A stretch of DNA of 64,000 nucleotides, from positions 11,372,411 to 11,436,410 of the forward strand of contig OZ005690.1 of NCBI GenBank assembly GCA_963930775.1, given 5' to 3'. The DNA is from Cliona cf. orientalis (taxonomy: Eukaryota > Porifera > Demospongiae > Clionaida > Clionaidae). Shown here one piece after another: positions 11,962 to 24,151 of this stretch (within the stretch, counting starts at the first letter, position 1; the number at the start of each line of letters is the position of its first letter). The notes beneath the pieces are model-generated. The model saw only the letters and a list, made by a program, of their open reading frames with translations, did no database searches and was not told where the DNA came from. The position numbers and the translations under genes are program-made.

Positions 11962-13752
11962 ATGGCGAAACCCAAGTGGGCTGAAGGTCACAATCTTGAA
12001 GCATGTGGCCTATACTATCAAGGATTTGTCAGCAACAGCTACGAAGAAGTACTAACTCAACATCGTTTGTGTACTGTGACATCCTATGGTATACGCAGAT
12101 CAAGAACAACTGCTGCATCTAAACTACGTCAGGTACTAAGAAATTACTTATTCCTAAGTATAGCCTATAATTTATGTACACCAAATTAATACCTAGTCTT
12201 TTGAAGAGAAAAAAAAACCTAACAAGGTTGCACTAAAGCAAGCATCAAAAAGCAAGTCGGAAGCAACAAACATTTCAGGTTGGTCAATACGCGTGTTTTG
12301 CATAATGATTATCATTGAATATGCACATCCATACATACAGCACACAATAACAGAAAAAGGCGCAGAGGCAGGTGTGGTGAGTGTGATGGCTGTCAAAAGG
12401 AGGACTGTGGTGAGTGTATCACATGCAAGGATATGAAGAAGTTTGGAGGAGCAGGACGACTTAAGAAGGCTTGCAAACAAAGAATATGCACTAATACTTT
12501 GCCTAGCCACTCAGACTGTGCTAGCAATACACCTCCTCCGAGTATTTCAGAGACGATAGCAAGACTGAACTCTTTGGCTGACAAATATAGTAAGCCTTGT
12601 TATTTATACTGTAATCAATATACTGAGTACTCGAGTGGCTGCCTTTTGCAGTTTGCTTAAACATATACAGGCAATGGAATATGGCTGTGGTTTGGGAGTG
12701 GTATACTAGCTCGGACAGTGAACCTACTCACTATACATGTATATGCTTTTTCTTTTAATACCAATACTCACCTGCATTTACAGGAAGCAACTGTCATATA
12801 CCACAAAAAGAAAAGTTTCTGACAAGAGATGAAATCCTACAGGTAGATATAATAATATTATTATAGCATTACTCACAATTATAGTGGCACAGTAACCAAA
12901 GTTCAATATAATGCATAATCGTTACATTAGGGAATTGGAAGTGGCAGATTCATACTACCTCCGGGGGTAACTCTACCAGCCAGACTCGTACCTGCAGCAC
13001 CACCAAAACTGCTAGATATCACTAACTCTACCAGAAAAGACCAACCAGAGATGAAATTACCAGTACATCATAAAGGAAGTGCCCTAGCCGACAAAAACAA
13101 ATGCTCTATTACGGTATCATCAGACAGGTCTATCACCCTCTTTACCACTCCACCCACCGCATCAAAAGCAGCCAAAGGTGAACAAAAGTGCTCACCAGTG
13201 ACGGTCGTTGAGTTTCTACAGTATCAAGGGAGATCTGTTCACCGTGTGCTTGGTGATGGTAATTGCATGTTTAGAAGCTTATCTCATCAGATCTACGGCA
13301 CAGAAGATGAACACTTAAACATTCGCTTAATTTTACAACAAGTATTGGAAGAAAATTTGGAAACATACAAAAAGTTCTGGATCCAAACAGATGTTCCTTT
13401 CTCTGTACACGTACAACAGTTAAAGAACGAAGGAGTGTGGGGTACACACGTAGAGCTGTTGGCTGCTACTGATTATTATCAGATTCCTGTTTATATACTG
13501 TGTACTGTCCACGGATCAACTGGAAAACTAACGTGTACATGGCATATGTTTAATTCACAGCCATCAAGATATTCACCCTCTACCTCTCTCCGTGCTAACC
13601 GTCTACCCTTGCCTTTCACTAAGGATCACATTGAACTTGCACACAGTGCAGACCACTACGATAGTGTTGTGCCCTGCACAGGTGACCAGACCCCCCTCTC
13701 TCTTCCCAATATCATTACTAAAGAATCTGATACTATATTGATGTTAGAGTAA
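11962..13752 (+). CDS. CXXC zinc finger - OTU domain protein
   Basis: Five exons (11962-12132, 12197-12278, 12341-12589, 12784-12842, 12931-13752) join in phase to 460 residues without a stop. Residues about 92-136 are a CXXC finger (CGECDGCQKEDCGECITC, then KFGGAGRLKKAC), the DNA-binding type of DNMT1, MBD1 and KDM2 that recognises unmethylated CpG. Residues about 285-435 are an OTU cysteine protease core: GDGNCMFR with nucleophile Cys299, and DHYDSV with the likely catalytic His429. OTU enzymes cleave ubiquitin chains. The N-terminal exon (57 residues) is unrecognised; a Lys-rich linker precedes the CXXC finger. Predicted role is a chromatin-targeted deubiquitinase; this is inference. The acceptor of exon 3 was chosen at 12341 because the nearer AG breaks the CXXC frame. 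Confidence 0.85.
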
Positions 13753-13917
13753 CTTACTTCATGGACTGTCAGAATCTCGTTTTGTATAGTACACAGTTCA
13801 CAATGCAATATTTGCTGACACAGCAGATGCGGCGCGCGTCTCACCGCTACATAGTACGGCCGGACGGATGCAATTATTACGTCATCCGCATGGGATTGGG
13901 TGAAAAGAGAGCCTCCC

Positions 13918-14850
13918 ATATATATATATCTGCCGTCCGTACGTCATTCCGTATATACCCGTCTTCTATTTCAACGATATACAATATTTCTTCCGTTACG
14001 CGCATGCGCATACGACGTAGGGACACGGTACGGGAGCACCGAACACTGACATCGAGGGACTAAAAAAGAAGAAAGACTGAGAAAACGCAGAAACAGAAGG
14101 TTCAAAAGGAGAGCTGCCGAGACTCAGACTGAGAGGGGCAAGGCTACAAAAAATAAGTATGTCGTTCTAGGCAGGCAGAGCGAAACATTTCCAGTAGATA
14201 CAGCCGGATGGTCCACTCCAAATTCAAGGCCCTAAAAACAAGTGACTGTTGCTAGCAAAACTAGAGCTCTACAGAGCACATACCCCGCGCGCTGCAGCGT
14301 CGATTTTGAACTCTCTAGCTATGCATGCCACCCAGTGTAGGCTGTTGCCGACCTTTACCTACATATTGTGCCAGGTTGTGCGCATGAGCAGAAAGCACAT
14401 GGTGGGAAGTGTTAATAGGCGTGGCCAACAAAAATGCAGTATTTGCGACGCTCGTGGACCTTGCCAAACGATTCGAAGCATAATGAAGCCAGTTTTTTGA
14501 CGATATCGACGGATAAGTTGTATTTACGAGTCGCTCAGATGTCTAGATCTCCAGATCTGGCGATTTTTGTGCTAACGACAGACAGACAGACAGACAGACA
14601 GACGACAGACAAAACCGATCACATTACCCCTTGCGCATGCGCGCGGGGTAATGATCATCGATATGAGGCTACACTGAACTATGAGACCATGCACTATCCA
14701 AGTAGCTACAGACACGTTCTAACCGTAGGCGTAGTTTCCACTCTCTCGAGTCGATCATAAATTTCCAAAATAAAATCATTTGTACACCACTTGTGTGGGG
14801 TTCGCGGAGGCTCGCCCCATTGATGTTAAAACATCGTCTCTAGTAGAGAC
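13918..14850. other. Repeat-derived intergenic stretch
   Basis: About 14060-14150 one frame reads KEERLRKRRNRRFKRRAAET, an Arg/Glu-rich stretch of the kind seen in sponge mobile-element proteins, but it is short and broken. About 14440-14650 is a GACA-repeat-bearing element whose frame reads TDRQTDRQ then ITPCACARGN, a translation of the repeat. No gene called. Confidence 0.4.
14575..14609. repeat. (GACA)n microsatellite
   Basis: Pure GACA repeats, about eight units, directly followed by the palindrome-rich GCGCATGCGCGC. Confidence 0.8.
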
Positions 14851-15685
14851 AGTATAGTACAGTGTAACAGCAGTTAGGCAAGGTTATAACCTTTATAATT
14901 GGGGCGAGCCTGAGCGAGCCCCACATAAACGGTACAGCTGTGCGCGAATTATATATTATTATTATTATGGTACGTCGGTCACGCGAAATTATATACCCAG
15001 TGATGCTCTACGGACATAAACGCGAAATATTCTATTGCGCATTCTCGTGCCTGGGACACGGGCCGTATATACGCCGTTCTAATTTAGCGAATTGCAAATT
15101 TACACTCGAGCTTGTATTGCGCAAGCTGCCGTACCGCGCCGTACAGAAGCAAGCAGAAGGCTCCAAAGGAGGAGACTCTGAGCGAGATAGAGCCTGTCAT
15201 CAGCTCAATAGCGCAAGCACCAGCTAAGAACACGATAAAGATAGACTAGACGTGCTGCTGAGGCTCACTGATGACTCTGATAACAGAGGCAATAGTAAAA
15301 CGTTGTACGTATTGACTGTCAGGCACTGAAGGATGGAGGGGACTATCATGCAGCTGTAGACCTACAGGCCTACACGGCACTATAAGACTGTCTGTCATTA
15401 TTTGCTTGGATCTGTATCAGTGGTCTTCAAGATCTATCGTGCTATGGCTTTATTAAAGTTTTTGAGTCTCAGCTAGCTACTGACAGAGACTTTCAGAGGC
15501 TCAGCTCAGGCTCGCCCCCAACAGGCCCTGCATGTCACTAGTCATATTCATATCTAACAGTTTACACAAGCTGTCTGCTAGTACAGTGTAGTGTGCACGC
15601 TAGCGCCCTGCATGGCTTCCCACAGGCATGAATATGATTATAAAGGTCATAACCTTGCCTAACAGCTGTTACACTGTACTAAACT
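14851..15685. mobile_element. MITE with ~50-bp imperfect TIRs
   Basis: The left arm AGTATAGTACAGTGTAACAG and on through AGGCAAGGTTATAACC is mirrored at 15634-15685 with few mismatches. A GGGGCGAGCC...GAGCCCC block lies just inside the left arm. No clear target duplication and no coding region. Confidence 0.6.
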
Positions 15686-16330
15686 GGAGTAGGATACTCT
15701 CCTCTCTCTCTATTATATACTCTTGATACTACTGAAATGCGGAGTGGCCACATATATACCCGCTGTACTGATACCCGCAACCGGGATCAAAATTTGATCG
15801 GGACCATTTTTGGACCTTGATCACTTGATTGCCAACTGGGGGTGGGCGGGGTGTGGGTGGAGTCAAATAACAGGACCAATCTTAACCTTGATTCGAGCAG
15901 CACAAATGGACATCTTGATCACTTGATCGTCTCCAATTTTACAGCTAGACTGCTTGATCTCATTTTGATCCCTGTTGCGGATGTCAGTATAGCATGTATA
16001 CATGTATATGTGACCAACCCCTTGCAGGTGCTTGTGAGGTGCATTAGTGAGCCTCATGCTTGACGTGCAAGTTTACATTGTACTCACTTAAGTATTAACC
16101 AAGGTTACAACTTGAGGTCTTGTACTGTATGTACTAATGTTACAGTGTCACTGTATATCGTCTAGAGTAAGGGTATTTTTAGTAAGTGCTCCAGACTAAG
16201 GGAAATTCCCTATGTGGCATGACATAATACTTGCATTGTATTATGTCTACCTCACTGACAACTGTGCTGAAATAATATGAACACCATTGGTGCTAAACCC
16301 TCGGCGCTGTGAGATTTATTGCAGTAGTGA

Positions 16331-16558
16331 CAGTGGTGTGTCCAGGATTTGAAGGAGGGAGGTGCTAGGCCAATCGCGCGCGGAGCGTGCGCGTCTTACG
16401 CCACTAAGTCTAAAGCACGTAAAGTCTAAAAACACCGGAAACGAAATTAATAAAAAGATTGCGCATTTCCGGTGCGCAGTGATAAAGCCTGGGCGAGGCC
16501 GCTTGGGCATTTGGCCTGGGCCTGTGCCCTGGTAGGCCCTGGTGTAGCTACGCCACTG
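16331..16558. mobile_element. Degenerate CAGTGG...CCACTG element
   Basis: It starts CAGTGGTGTGTCCAGGATTT and ends CTACGCCACTG, resembling the better-preserved copies at 41723 and 55534. No matching flank was found, so it is old or rearranged. Confidence 0.5.
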
Positions 16559-16579
16559 CTTCCACGTACAACTATTCTT

Positions 16580-16733
16580 TACCATGAGCTGGAGGAGGAG
16601 GAGGACTTGGTGGAATTGACCCCATTGCCAGCAGAGAGGATCGCAGAGCTACTTCAGCTCTGTCTGAAGTCAACCTACTTCAGCTACAACGGTGAGTTGT
16701 ATGAGCAGAGGCAGGGCGCAGCCATTGGCTCCC
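16580..16733 (+). pseudogene. Penelope-like reverse transcriptase fragment
   Basis: About 50 codons read LPAERIAELLQLCLKSTYFS then YNGELYEQRQGAAIGS. This matches the motif of Penelope-like reverse transcriptases (LCL...TYFxFxGxxYxQxxGxAMGSP) just before the catalytic region. The frame is cut at GAAIGS by the element at 16734-17144; after it only a few codons (PLYGLN) continue before a stop. No GIY-YIG domain or further RT motifs are present, so this is a dead scrap. Confidence 0.65.
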
Positions 16734-17144
16734 TAGTCTATCAAGCTAGACCCCTTTTTCGCCCGACGACCTTTACCTACTCTCTCCACACGCAAAAAAA
16801 GGGTCTAGCAAAGGTCAGGTTTAATCAAATTTTGTCTGGCCAATCAGATTCAGCTTTTGAAATTCATGCAAGCAATTTATGCGTGGGTGTAGAGTAGCAG
16901 TTGGCAAAAACAGGCACTAGACCAGGCCTACTATGCTTTTAGTGTTTTTAGAGCTTACTTTCAAACATAATAACATCAGACTGGGCCATCTGCTGCTGTT
17001 CTCTTGCTTTTGAGCCAAGCGCGTACTCGTATGGCTTCACCTAATGAATTACATTCCAACACTGACCTTTGCTAGACCCTTTTTTGCGTGTGGAGAGAGT
17101 AGGCAAAGGTCGTCGGGCGAAAAAGGGTCTAGCTTGATAGACTA
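16734..17144. mobile_element. TAGTCT-ended element, 9-bp target duplication
   Basis: The ends TAGTCTATCAAGCTAGACCC and GGGTCTAGCTTGATAGACTA are perfect inverted repeats, and the similarity continues inward for about 85 bp. TTGGCTCCC is duplicated at 16725-16733 and 17145-17153. It shares terminal TAGTCT...AGACTA and 9-bp duplications with the elements at 42223-48097 and 47158-47252, so it is probably mobilised by the same kind of machinery. Confidence 0.75.
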
Positions 17145-17342
17145 TTGGCTCCCCTGTATGGTTTAAATCAACCTTGAGTATAAAACTCCATTAATTTGAG
17201 ATTTCTGTGGATGTTTACGGAAGTGTCAATGGATATTTATACTCAGTAATGTTGGCCAGTAGCTACCATAAGTCTAAATTGAAATTAATTTTATCTATGA
17301 CCATACATCTCAAAGCTTAATGAAGGCAATATAAAGTTGATC

Positions 17343-17560
17343 ATTCATGTTTTAGACTTATGGTTCAGAAAGATGTTAAGTATAAAAATTAATGTTGAGA
17401 CCTGTATAAACAGTCAGTCTGGAGCATAATTCTTAGTCTATTTTATATCTTGCAGCGGAGTTTTATACTTACAATGTCTGCCTGAACCATAAGTCTAAAA
17501 CCGCAGCAAATAGGAAATTATTAACTTTAGACTTAATTCTCTGGCCGATATCACTACTGG
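17343..17560. repeat. Diverged copy of the ~200-bp hairpin unit
   Basis: TTTTAGACTTATGGTTCAG at the left is mirrored by CTGAACCATAAGTCTAAAA, and TTAACTTTAGACTTAATTCT follows with CTCTGGCCGATATC, as in the arrays at 32838-33438 and 52494-53440. A single unit with many substitutions. Confidence 0.6.
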
Positions 17561-18960
17561 AAGCCAATTCTATGAAAAGTGTAATGAAAGTATGAGAAAA
17601 TCATATGTGCTGAGTTCTTAGAGCTGGAATAGTCTTGGAAATTGGGGCCAGAGCCCAATTTTTTGGTGTGTAACTGTGGGAAATTATTTCACAGTGTTGG
17701 AATAATATATTATCACTTGGAGTACATGTGATAAATGTTGGAAATCTTTTTCTAAGTATAGTCTATAAAAAGTATAGTAATTTTTGATGTGTTGTTAATA
17801 TATTGGAAATTTTTCATATACAATTCTAAAGTATTTGTAAAACATCGAAATAAATGTGCGATAGTTTTCCAACGTCTACAAATAGTATTGTAATCTATAG
17901 ATTGTGTTTGAAAGGTGTGTTAATTTTTTTGTATAAAATTCCAAGGCTATGCAAAGTATCTGAATAAATTCATGATTTTCAGATGTAGCTATATGAATAA
18001 TGTCAGATTTTAAGCTTATATTGGAATTAAACCCAGACTATCAGAAAAATATCTGATATTACTACGGTCACATGACATACATGTGATAAAAATTCAAAAA
18101 ACCAAGTTCAAGCATGCAAGTTGTATAGCTAATCTCAAAAGAAAGGACCAAATGGATGGTGCTCATGACAACCTAATAATGACTTCTGGAAGTAAGTTTG
18201 GCATGCCTGCTTTTCAAGTTGCTGATCAAGTGATATCTAAAATTTGTGTCCCTGCAGCTGGCACCATGCTGGCACAGCCATACTGATGTTTACTCCATCT
18301 CTTCTGACTCAGCTCACTGGTTAATCAAAGGATTGCACCAGCCTTCTGGTAAGCAATTTAAGATAGCTAGTTACGTACAAGCCAAAGAATATTTAATAGA
18401 GTATAAGCTATTCTGATCCCCTACATGCATATCAAGGACACAAGGGCATCATTGAGGTATTACTGACAAAACACATTAGACACCTTTTAAGCCCTTGATA
18501 TAGCTATTAAATATATTATAGCTGCTTGCCAACCATGAACCATGACCCATGATACTAAAATTAATATGCTGGAGTTTCTGATAGTGGCTATATTAATTTA
18601 AGGTTTGGTAGCACTCGGTTCTCTAGCTACCGTATTCACTCGAACAGACACCTCTCTTGATTAGTCGCCGCATCTCCGGAAGTATTGAACGAAAATTAAT
18701 AGCTGCCGCTCTTGAATAGTAGCTGTACCACACGCATTTAAACATGACTCACGACTCATTCTAAGTAACTAAATACTTAGCAGTCTTCTAGAACAAGCTG
18801 TAGCCTTCTACATCGGCAAAGGGGTCCGAATCAGTGGTGTCAATTAACCATTTCTCTATGGATTGCCTCTCTGGCAGCTACTGGTATTAATAAACACCGC
18901 TCTCAAATAGAAGTCATCACTTTCGAATTAATACCACACAAACTTGGGTAACGAAATAAA
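17561..18960. other. AT-rich stretch, no gene seen
   Basis: The 67-codon plus-strand ORF at 18083-18286 has no recognisable motif or splice context. The rest is AT-rich with short repeats related to the fold-back sequences near 25860-26110. Confidence 0.4.
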
Positions 18961-19571
18961 TACCATATAGCTCCAAATTTTTGTGGTTAAAAATTTTTGT
19001 GAAATTGCTGAAAATCCCATGATTGAAAATTTTCGTGATAAAAATTTCGTGATCGCCAGATTTTTTCATGATTACCACCGCGCCACGGCATCGGTGCGGA
19101 CAATTTACCTTGTTGCTCTACCCACAATTGCACGTGGCTCAGCGTTAGGCTAGCATGCTAGTGTGGACGTGAAGAGAAAAAACTAGACAAGACTTATACT
19201 GGCCTCTCTTTCTGCCTTTAGCACCTTGTCTGTTTGGCCATTTCTTCAACGTGGTTGTTGGCGGATTCGATACAAGATGAAGGATGTTATTTGGACAAAG
19301 ATCCTTGCAGATTTGGTAGGTATCTTTTGCTCATTTTCTGAAAGTAAGCGTATAGAGTCTGTACATCGTTAGCAGCGATTCACAGTTCAGGCGTTCATTA
19401 GCTGACTAGTATCGCATGCGTACACGTACGCACAATCGCACTTGCGATGCACATGTGCACACAGAATGTAGCCACACTCACAATGATACTAAATTTTTGT
19501 GAAGGAAATTTTCGTGATCAGAACTCAAATCACGAAAATATTGTGCCATGAAAATTTGGAGCTATACGGTA
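18961..19571. mobile_element. MITE, TACCATATAGCTCC / GGAGCTATACGGTA
   Basis: The inverted ends TACCATATAGCTCCAAATTT and AAATTTGGAGCTATACGGTA bound 611 bp. AAATTTTTGTG and AATTTTCGTG motifs repeat just inside both ends. It belongs with the group of TACCGTA-ended elements at 24152, 51503, 57423 and 63543. Confidence 0.7.
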
Positions 19572-20950
19572 GGATCAAGTGAACACTGTATCTGGCTGTG
19601 TGCCATACACCCAGCCCAGATAGCCGGCCACTACATAAACCCCTTGGGCATCTGAACATGTCATCAACCCACTGATGCCCTTATACCTTCTATGATAAGC
19701 ACTCTTATCCCGACTATAGCACAGGAAAAGTAGTCCACGTAAGCGGACTAACGCGGTCCACCGTAGTGACAAAAAAACGGGCGCCACACTACAAGTGGAC
19801 GGCCTTCCTTTAACGCGGACTCAGTCAGTGCCCCGTATATGCACAGCACGGTAGCCACGGTCTCCGTTGCTTGCACGGACACCGTACCGTCCCCGTACGT
19901 GGCGAATGACGGACTCCGTTGCTACACCTAGAATGACTCCACCCTAATGCCACGCCTACATATTATAAGGATACGCTGAGCCTCCGCACGCGCCGGCACA
20001 TCAAGCCTTTCTGCGCATGCGCATATGCATTGCCTGCCAGGCGCGCTATACGACAATCAAAGAGGTGTGGTTTTAAAGTTAACGAGCAGACAGTACTAGA
20101 AGGCTACAACAGCAAGCATGGACATTTGTGGGTTCTCAGAGCAAGTCCTCATATCGCCACAAAAATAGCCGAGAATGGCCGAAGGAACAACCAATGAATA
20201 AGAGTCTAGTCTCGGAATCTGGACATACTTCAGTTTGCTGAGATAGTCTCGACGACCCATCGCCGCACAGCCAAGTTCAACGGTCCATAACTTGGATGGG
20301 ATGTGTAAATACAGGTATGGCCATACTGTTTAAGTTGCTACTGGCATAGATACTTCTGCTTGATAGAGCTGGTTCAGTTTTGTTTGAAGATAGAGCCGGC
20401 GCGCCAAATAATATTATATTTAAAAAGCTAGCTAGCAACCAACATTAATTTTAATACAGTTTCACCTCCTGCCTACACAGGTTTCTAAGCGATCACAGTT
20501 GAAAATTTCCAATGATCACTCGTAAAAGGATTGAAAGTTAAGTGTTTGTGTGTAAAGCCATAAGGGAATGTGTGTTGGTTTGATTGTTCTTGCTAGCTCC
20601 ATACTAGCTATAGACTAGAGGTGCACTCTGCACATAGCTACTAATATTGTGCACCTGGTATGATGGTTAGCTAACAATAGATTCTGTAATTGAGCTAATA
20701 AGCGTTATCTGTCTGATGATAATCACTCAATAGTTTATCATTCTACTTGGTGTTTACTATGTGACTAGACTGGACAGTAGAATAATAATATTATTATATT
20801 ATGCGTATAATAATTATTATGTTGGAGAGTGTCATTTAGGTATGTAGCTGAAAGAGCATAAAGGTTAATTAAGGTTATGTGTGGATAATAAGATGTACAT
20901 GTATGTGTGCGGAATTTGAGCCTGTTCGTGAGTGATTCTGAGTGAGCATA

Positions 20951-21484
20951 TACCGTACCCTCGCGAAAGAGGGCCCACTACGGAATGTCCGCCCACCCCC
21001 CACTTTGGGCTCAATTTCCTGCTGAGGTCTAGTGTTTACTCGAATATGCGCCCATGTGTAGCTGCCCTTAAAAACGCAGTTCAAATGGCGGGTTAATGAG
21101 GACTGAACTTCGTAAGATCGATAATTAACGTGCTAAACAGCTGTAAAACTAAGCCTAGCTAGCTTTATTCCACGTTTCAGCAGAAATAAACTAACGCACA
21201 CGGCTAGCGATCATAGCCACGCCCACTTAATAGAGCTGCACTCAATGACACACGCTGAAGAATCGCGGCTGCCCTTGCTCTGAATTGGTAACCGTGCTTG
21301 AATAAGGCTGAAATCAATAGTAAGCGCTGCTACTATTCATATTATGAAGCCATCGTGGGTAACTTACCTGGGCGCTCTTTCGCGTATAAATGCGATACTG
21401 ATACCTCGAATATCGGCCCACCCCCCATTCTTGCCCCAATGTAAGGTGCACCGCCCATGGGCCCTCTTTCGCGAGGGTACGGTA
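20951..21484. mobile_element. MITE, TACCGTACCCTCGCG family
   Basis: TACCGTACCCTCGCGAAAGA is perfectly mirrored at the right end (TCTTTCGCGAGGGTACGGTA). It interrupts the first unit of the minisatellite: unit sequence TGAGCATA stops at its left edge and TCTAGCCTGCTGTAAG resumes at the right. Confidence 0.8.
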
Positions 21485-23990
21485 AATAATATTGTCTAGC
21501 CTGCTGTAAGATGGCACATCTTTCACAGCAAGACTCAGCTAAGATGGCACATCTTTAAGCTGAAAGAGAATAAGGGTATGGGTACATGTATGTGTGGATA
21601 TTTTGTGTGTGTGGAGCTTGAGCCTGTTTGTGTCTGGTTGTTGGTTCTGAGCGAGCACATAGTTATTTAGCCTGGTGTAAGATGGCACATCTTTCACAGC
21701 AAGACTCAGCTAAGATGGCACATCTTTAAGCTGAAAGAGAATAAGGGTTTGGGTACATGTAGCGTAAAATACCAATTATCGGCACCTATATTTATCCCGC
21801 GCATATTTATCCCGCTATGTATGGATATTTTGTGTGTGTGGAGCTTGAGCCTGTTTATGTCTGGTTGTTGACGAGCACGTAGTTATTTAGCCTGCTGTAA
21901 GATGGCACATCTTTCACAGCAAGACTCAGCTAAGATGGCACATCTTTAAGCTGAAAGAGAATAAGGGTAGCGTAAAATACCGATTATCGGCACGTATCAA
22001 TTATCGGCACCCGCGTTTACGGCGAATTTTACGGGAAATTACAGACCCGTTTGCGGTCCTGGAACAAAAACTCGCGCTATCTCTCGAAAGGAAGTAAACA
22101 GGACGTTTTAAGGCCAACAGTCGTTATGTAGGCGTGGCAACGGACCCATAGAGCCCGAGAAAGTGACCTTCGACCCCCAGTTTGCTAGCTGAATTTTAGG
22201 GATCGAGTTTTTAGCTATTTTGTTGTCTGGTAGTCTTCACTGAGTCTTAAAGTGGCTGTTTATGAGTTCTATAGCTTCAGACTATTGCCAGGAGCTAGAA
22301 TTTAGCCTACAAAGTGTCAGACAAACGCCAATCATATCTAAGAGAAAATTTTGTGTATTTTTGGATGTAATTTCGGCTATTATGTAGCGAGTGGAAAGAT
22401 TCGCTCTCTTTAAATGCTACTGTTAATGGAGCACATCGAAAGGAACCTGTGGAATTTTCTTCAGAATTTTCCAAGTAAGTAGTAATTGTAGAGATACACG
22501 AAAGCTCGCTGGTGCCGATAATTGAGTATAGGCAGTACTAGGGGGGGCCGATAATACGTACGGGGTGCCGATATCTGATTTTTTGATACCTTGGCTATAC
22601 TGCCCATAGTTCTGTGAAGAACTGTATCTATAGCCTTGGATTTGAGATGTAGTATATTGAGTTAAAAACCTATCCTTTGGTGCAAGAACCATCATCATAG
22701 GTTGTTCTGCTGGTAAGTTATGCGCGGGACAAATATAGGTGCCGATAATTGGTATTTTACGCTATGTGTACATGTATGTGTGGATACTTGTTGTGTGTGT
22801 GTGTGGAGCTTGAGCCTGTTTGTGTCTGGTTGTTGATTCTGAGCGAGCATGTAGTTATTTAGCCTGCTGTAAGATGGCACATCTTTCACAGCAAGACTCA
22901 GCTAAGATGGCACATCTTTAAGCTGAAAGAGAATAAGGGTATGTGTACATGTATGTGTGGATATTTTGTGTGTGGAGCTTGAGCCTGTTTGTGTCTGGTT
23001 GTTGATTCTGAGCGAGCATGTAGTTATTTAGCCTGCTGTAAGATGGCACATCTTTCACAGCAAGACTCAGCTAAGATGGCACATCTTTAAGCTGAAAGAG
23101 AATAAGGGTATGTGTACATGTATGTGTGGATACTTGTGTGTGTGTGTGGAGCTTGAGCCTGTTTGTGTCTGGTTGTTGATTCTGAGCGAGCACGTAGTTA
23201 TTTAGCCTGCTGTAAGATGGCACATCTTTCACAGCAAGACTCAGCTAAGATGGCACATCTTTAAGCTGAAAGAGAATAAGGGTATGGGTACATGTATGTG
23301 TGGATATTTTGTGTGTGTGGAGCTTGAGCCTGTTTGTGTCTGGTTGTTGATTCTGAGCGAGCACGTAGTTATTTAGCCTGCTGTAAGATGGCACATCTTT
23401 CACAGCAAGACTCAGCTATGATGGCACATCTTTAAGCTGAAAGAGAGTAAGGGTATGGGTACATGTATGTGTGGATACTTGTTGTGTGTGTGTGTGGAGC
23501 TTGAGCCTGTTTGTGTCTGGTTGTTGATTCTGAGCGAGCACGTAGTTATTTAGCCTGCTGTAAGATGGCACATCTTTCACAGCAAGACTCAGCTAAGATG
23601 GCACATCTTTAAGCTGAAAGAGAATAAGGGTATGGGTACATGTATGTGTGGATATTTTGTGTGTGTGGAGCTTGAGCCTGTTTGTGTCTGGTTGTTGATT
23701 CTGAGCGAGCACATAGTTATTTAGCCTGCTGTAAGATGGCACATCTTTCACAGCAAGACTCAGCTATGATGGCACATCTTTAAGCTGAAAAAGCATAAGG
23801 GTATGGATGGATGTATGTGTGGATATTTTGTGTGTGTGTGAAGCTTGATCCTGTTTGTGTCTGGGTGAGTGATTGTGAACGAGCATGTAGATGGATATCT
23901 ATTATAGCCTGGTGTAAGAAGGCACATCTTTCACAGCAAGACTCTGCTAAGAATCGTATGGCACAGTTAACATATTATAGCACATCTTGT
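21485..23990. repeat. ~172-bp minisatellite array
   Basis: The landmark TAAGATGGCACATCTTTCAC starts at 21507, 21678, 21898, 22870, 23039, 23213, 23384, 23561 and 23732, with a degraded last copy at 23914. Where uninterrupted the period is 169-182 bp, the variation coming mostly from a (GT)n run. Each unit has two ATGGCACATCTTT copies. A partial unit also lies at 20840-20950, left of the inserted MITE. Confidence 0.9.
21970..22762. mobile_element. MITE GCGTAAAATACC inside the minisatellite
   Basis: GCGTAAAATACCGATTATCG is mirrored by CGATAATTGGTATTTTACGC with TA on each side. A deleted relative lies at about 21762-21816, also within a repeat unit. Related ends (GCGTAAAACC) occur at 54269-55066. 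Confidence 0.8.
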
Positions 23991-24151
23991 TGGCCATGCG
24001 TAGCCTGTAGACAGTGCCGGCCATGTGCTTTCTACTCGTGTGCATATGAGCACCTGCATGACAAGAGAGTATTATGCAGTTAAAGTTTGGCAGTTAGTAT
24101 TAGCATATCTGTTTAGATTCGAGTTCAGTATGTACGCGGGATATGCATAAT

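Larger units (their letters stand above)
9995..13917. mobile_element. TIR element carrying a CXXC-OTU gene
   Basis: A perfect 42-bp inverted repeat bounds the interval (9995-10036 and 13876-13917; outer bases GGGAGGCTCTCTTTTCACCC). Both outsides are (TA)n, so the target duplication cannot be sized; only an even length fits. Inside are a nested 1.7-kb element and one intact five-exon gene. No transposase was found. Either this is a non-autonomous element with a captured gene, or a host gene lies between two inverted copies of a small MITE. The TIRs being identical yet unrelated to known MITE interiors here favours the first, moderately. Confidence 0.6.

Noticed and set aside
14434-14760. ORF with a TDRQTDRQT stretch
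   Set aside because: It reads through a GACA microsatellite inside a repeat; the motif is common in repeat translations of marine invertebrates and shows no domain.
20840-23990. CRISPR-like array
   Set aside because: The repeats are ~172-bp contiguous minisatellite units without unique spacers, in a eukaryotic sequence.
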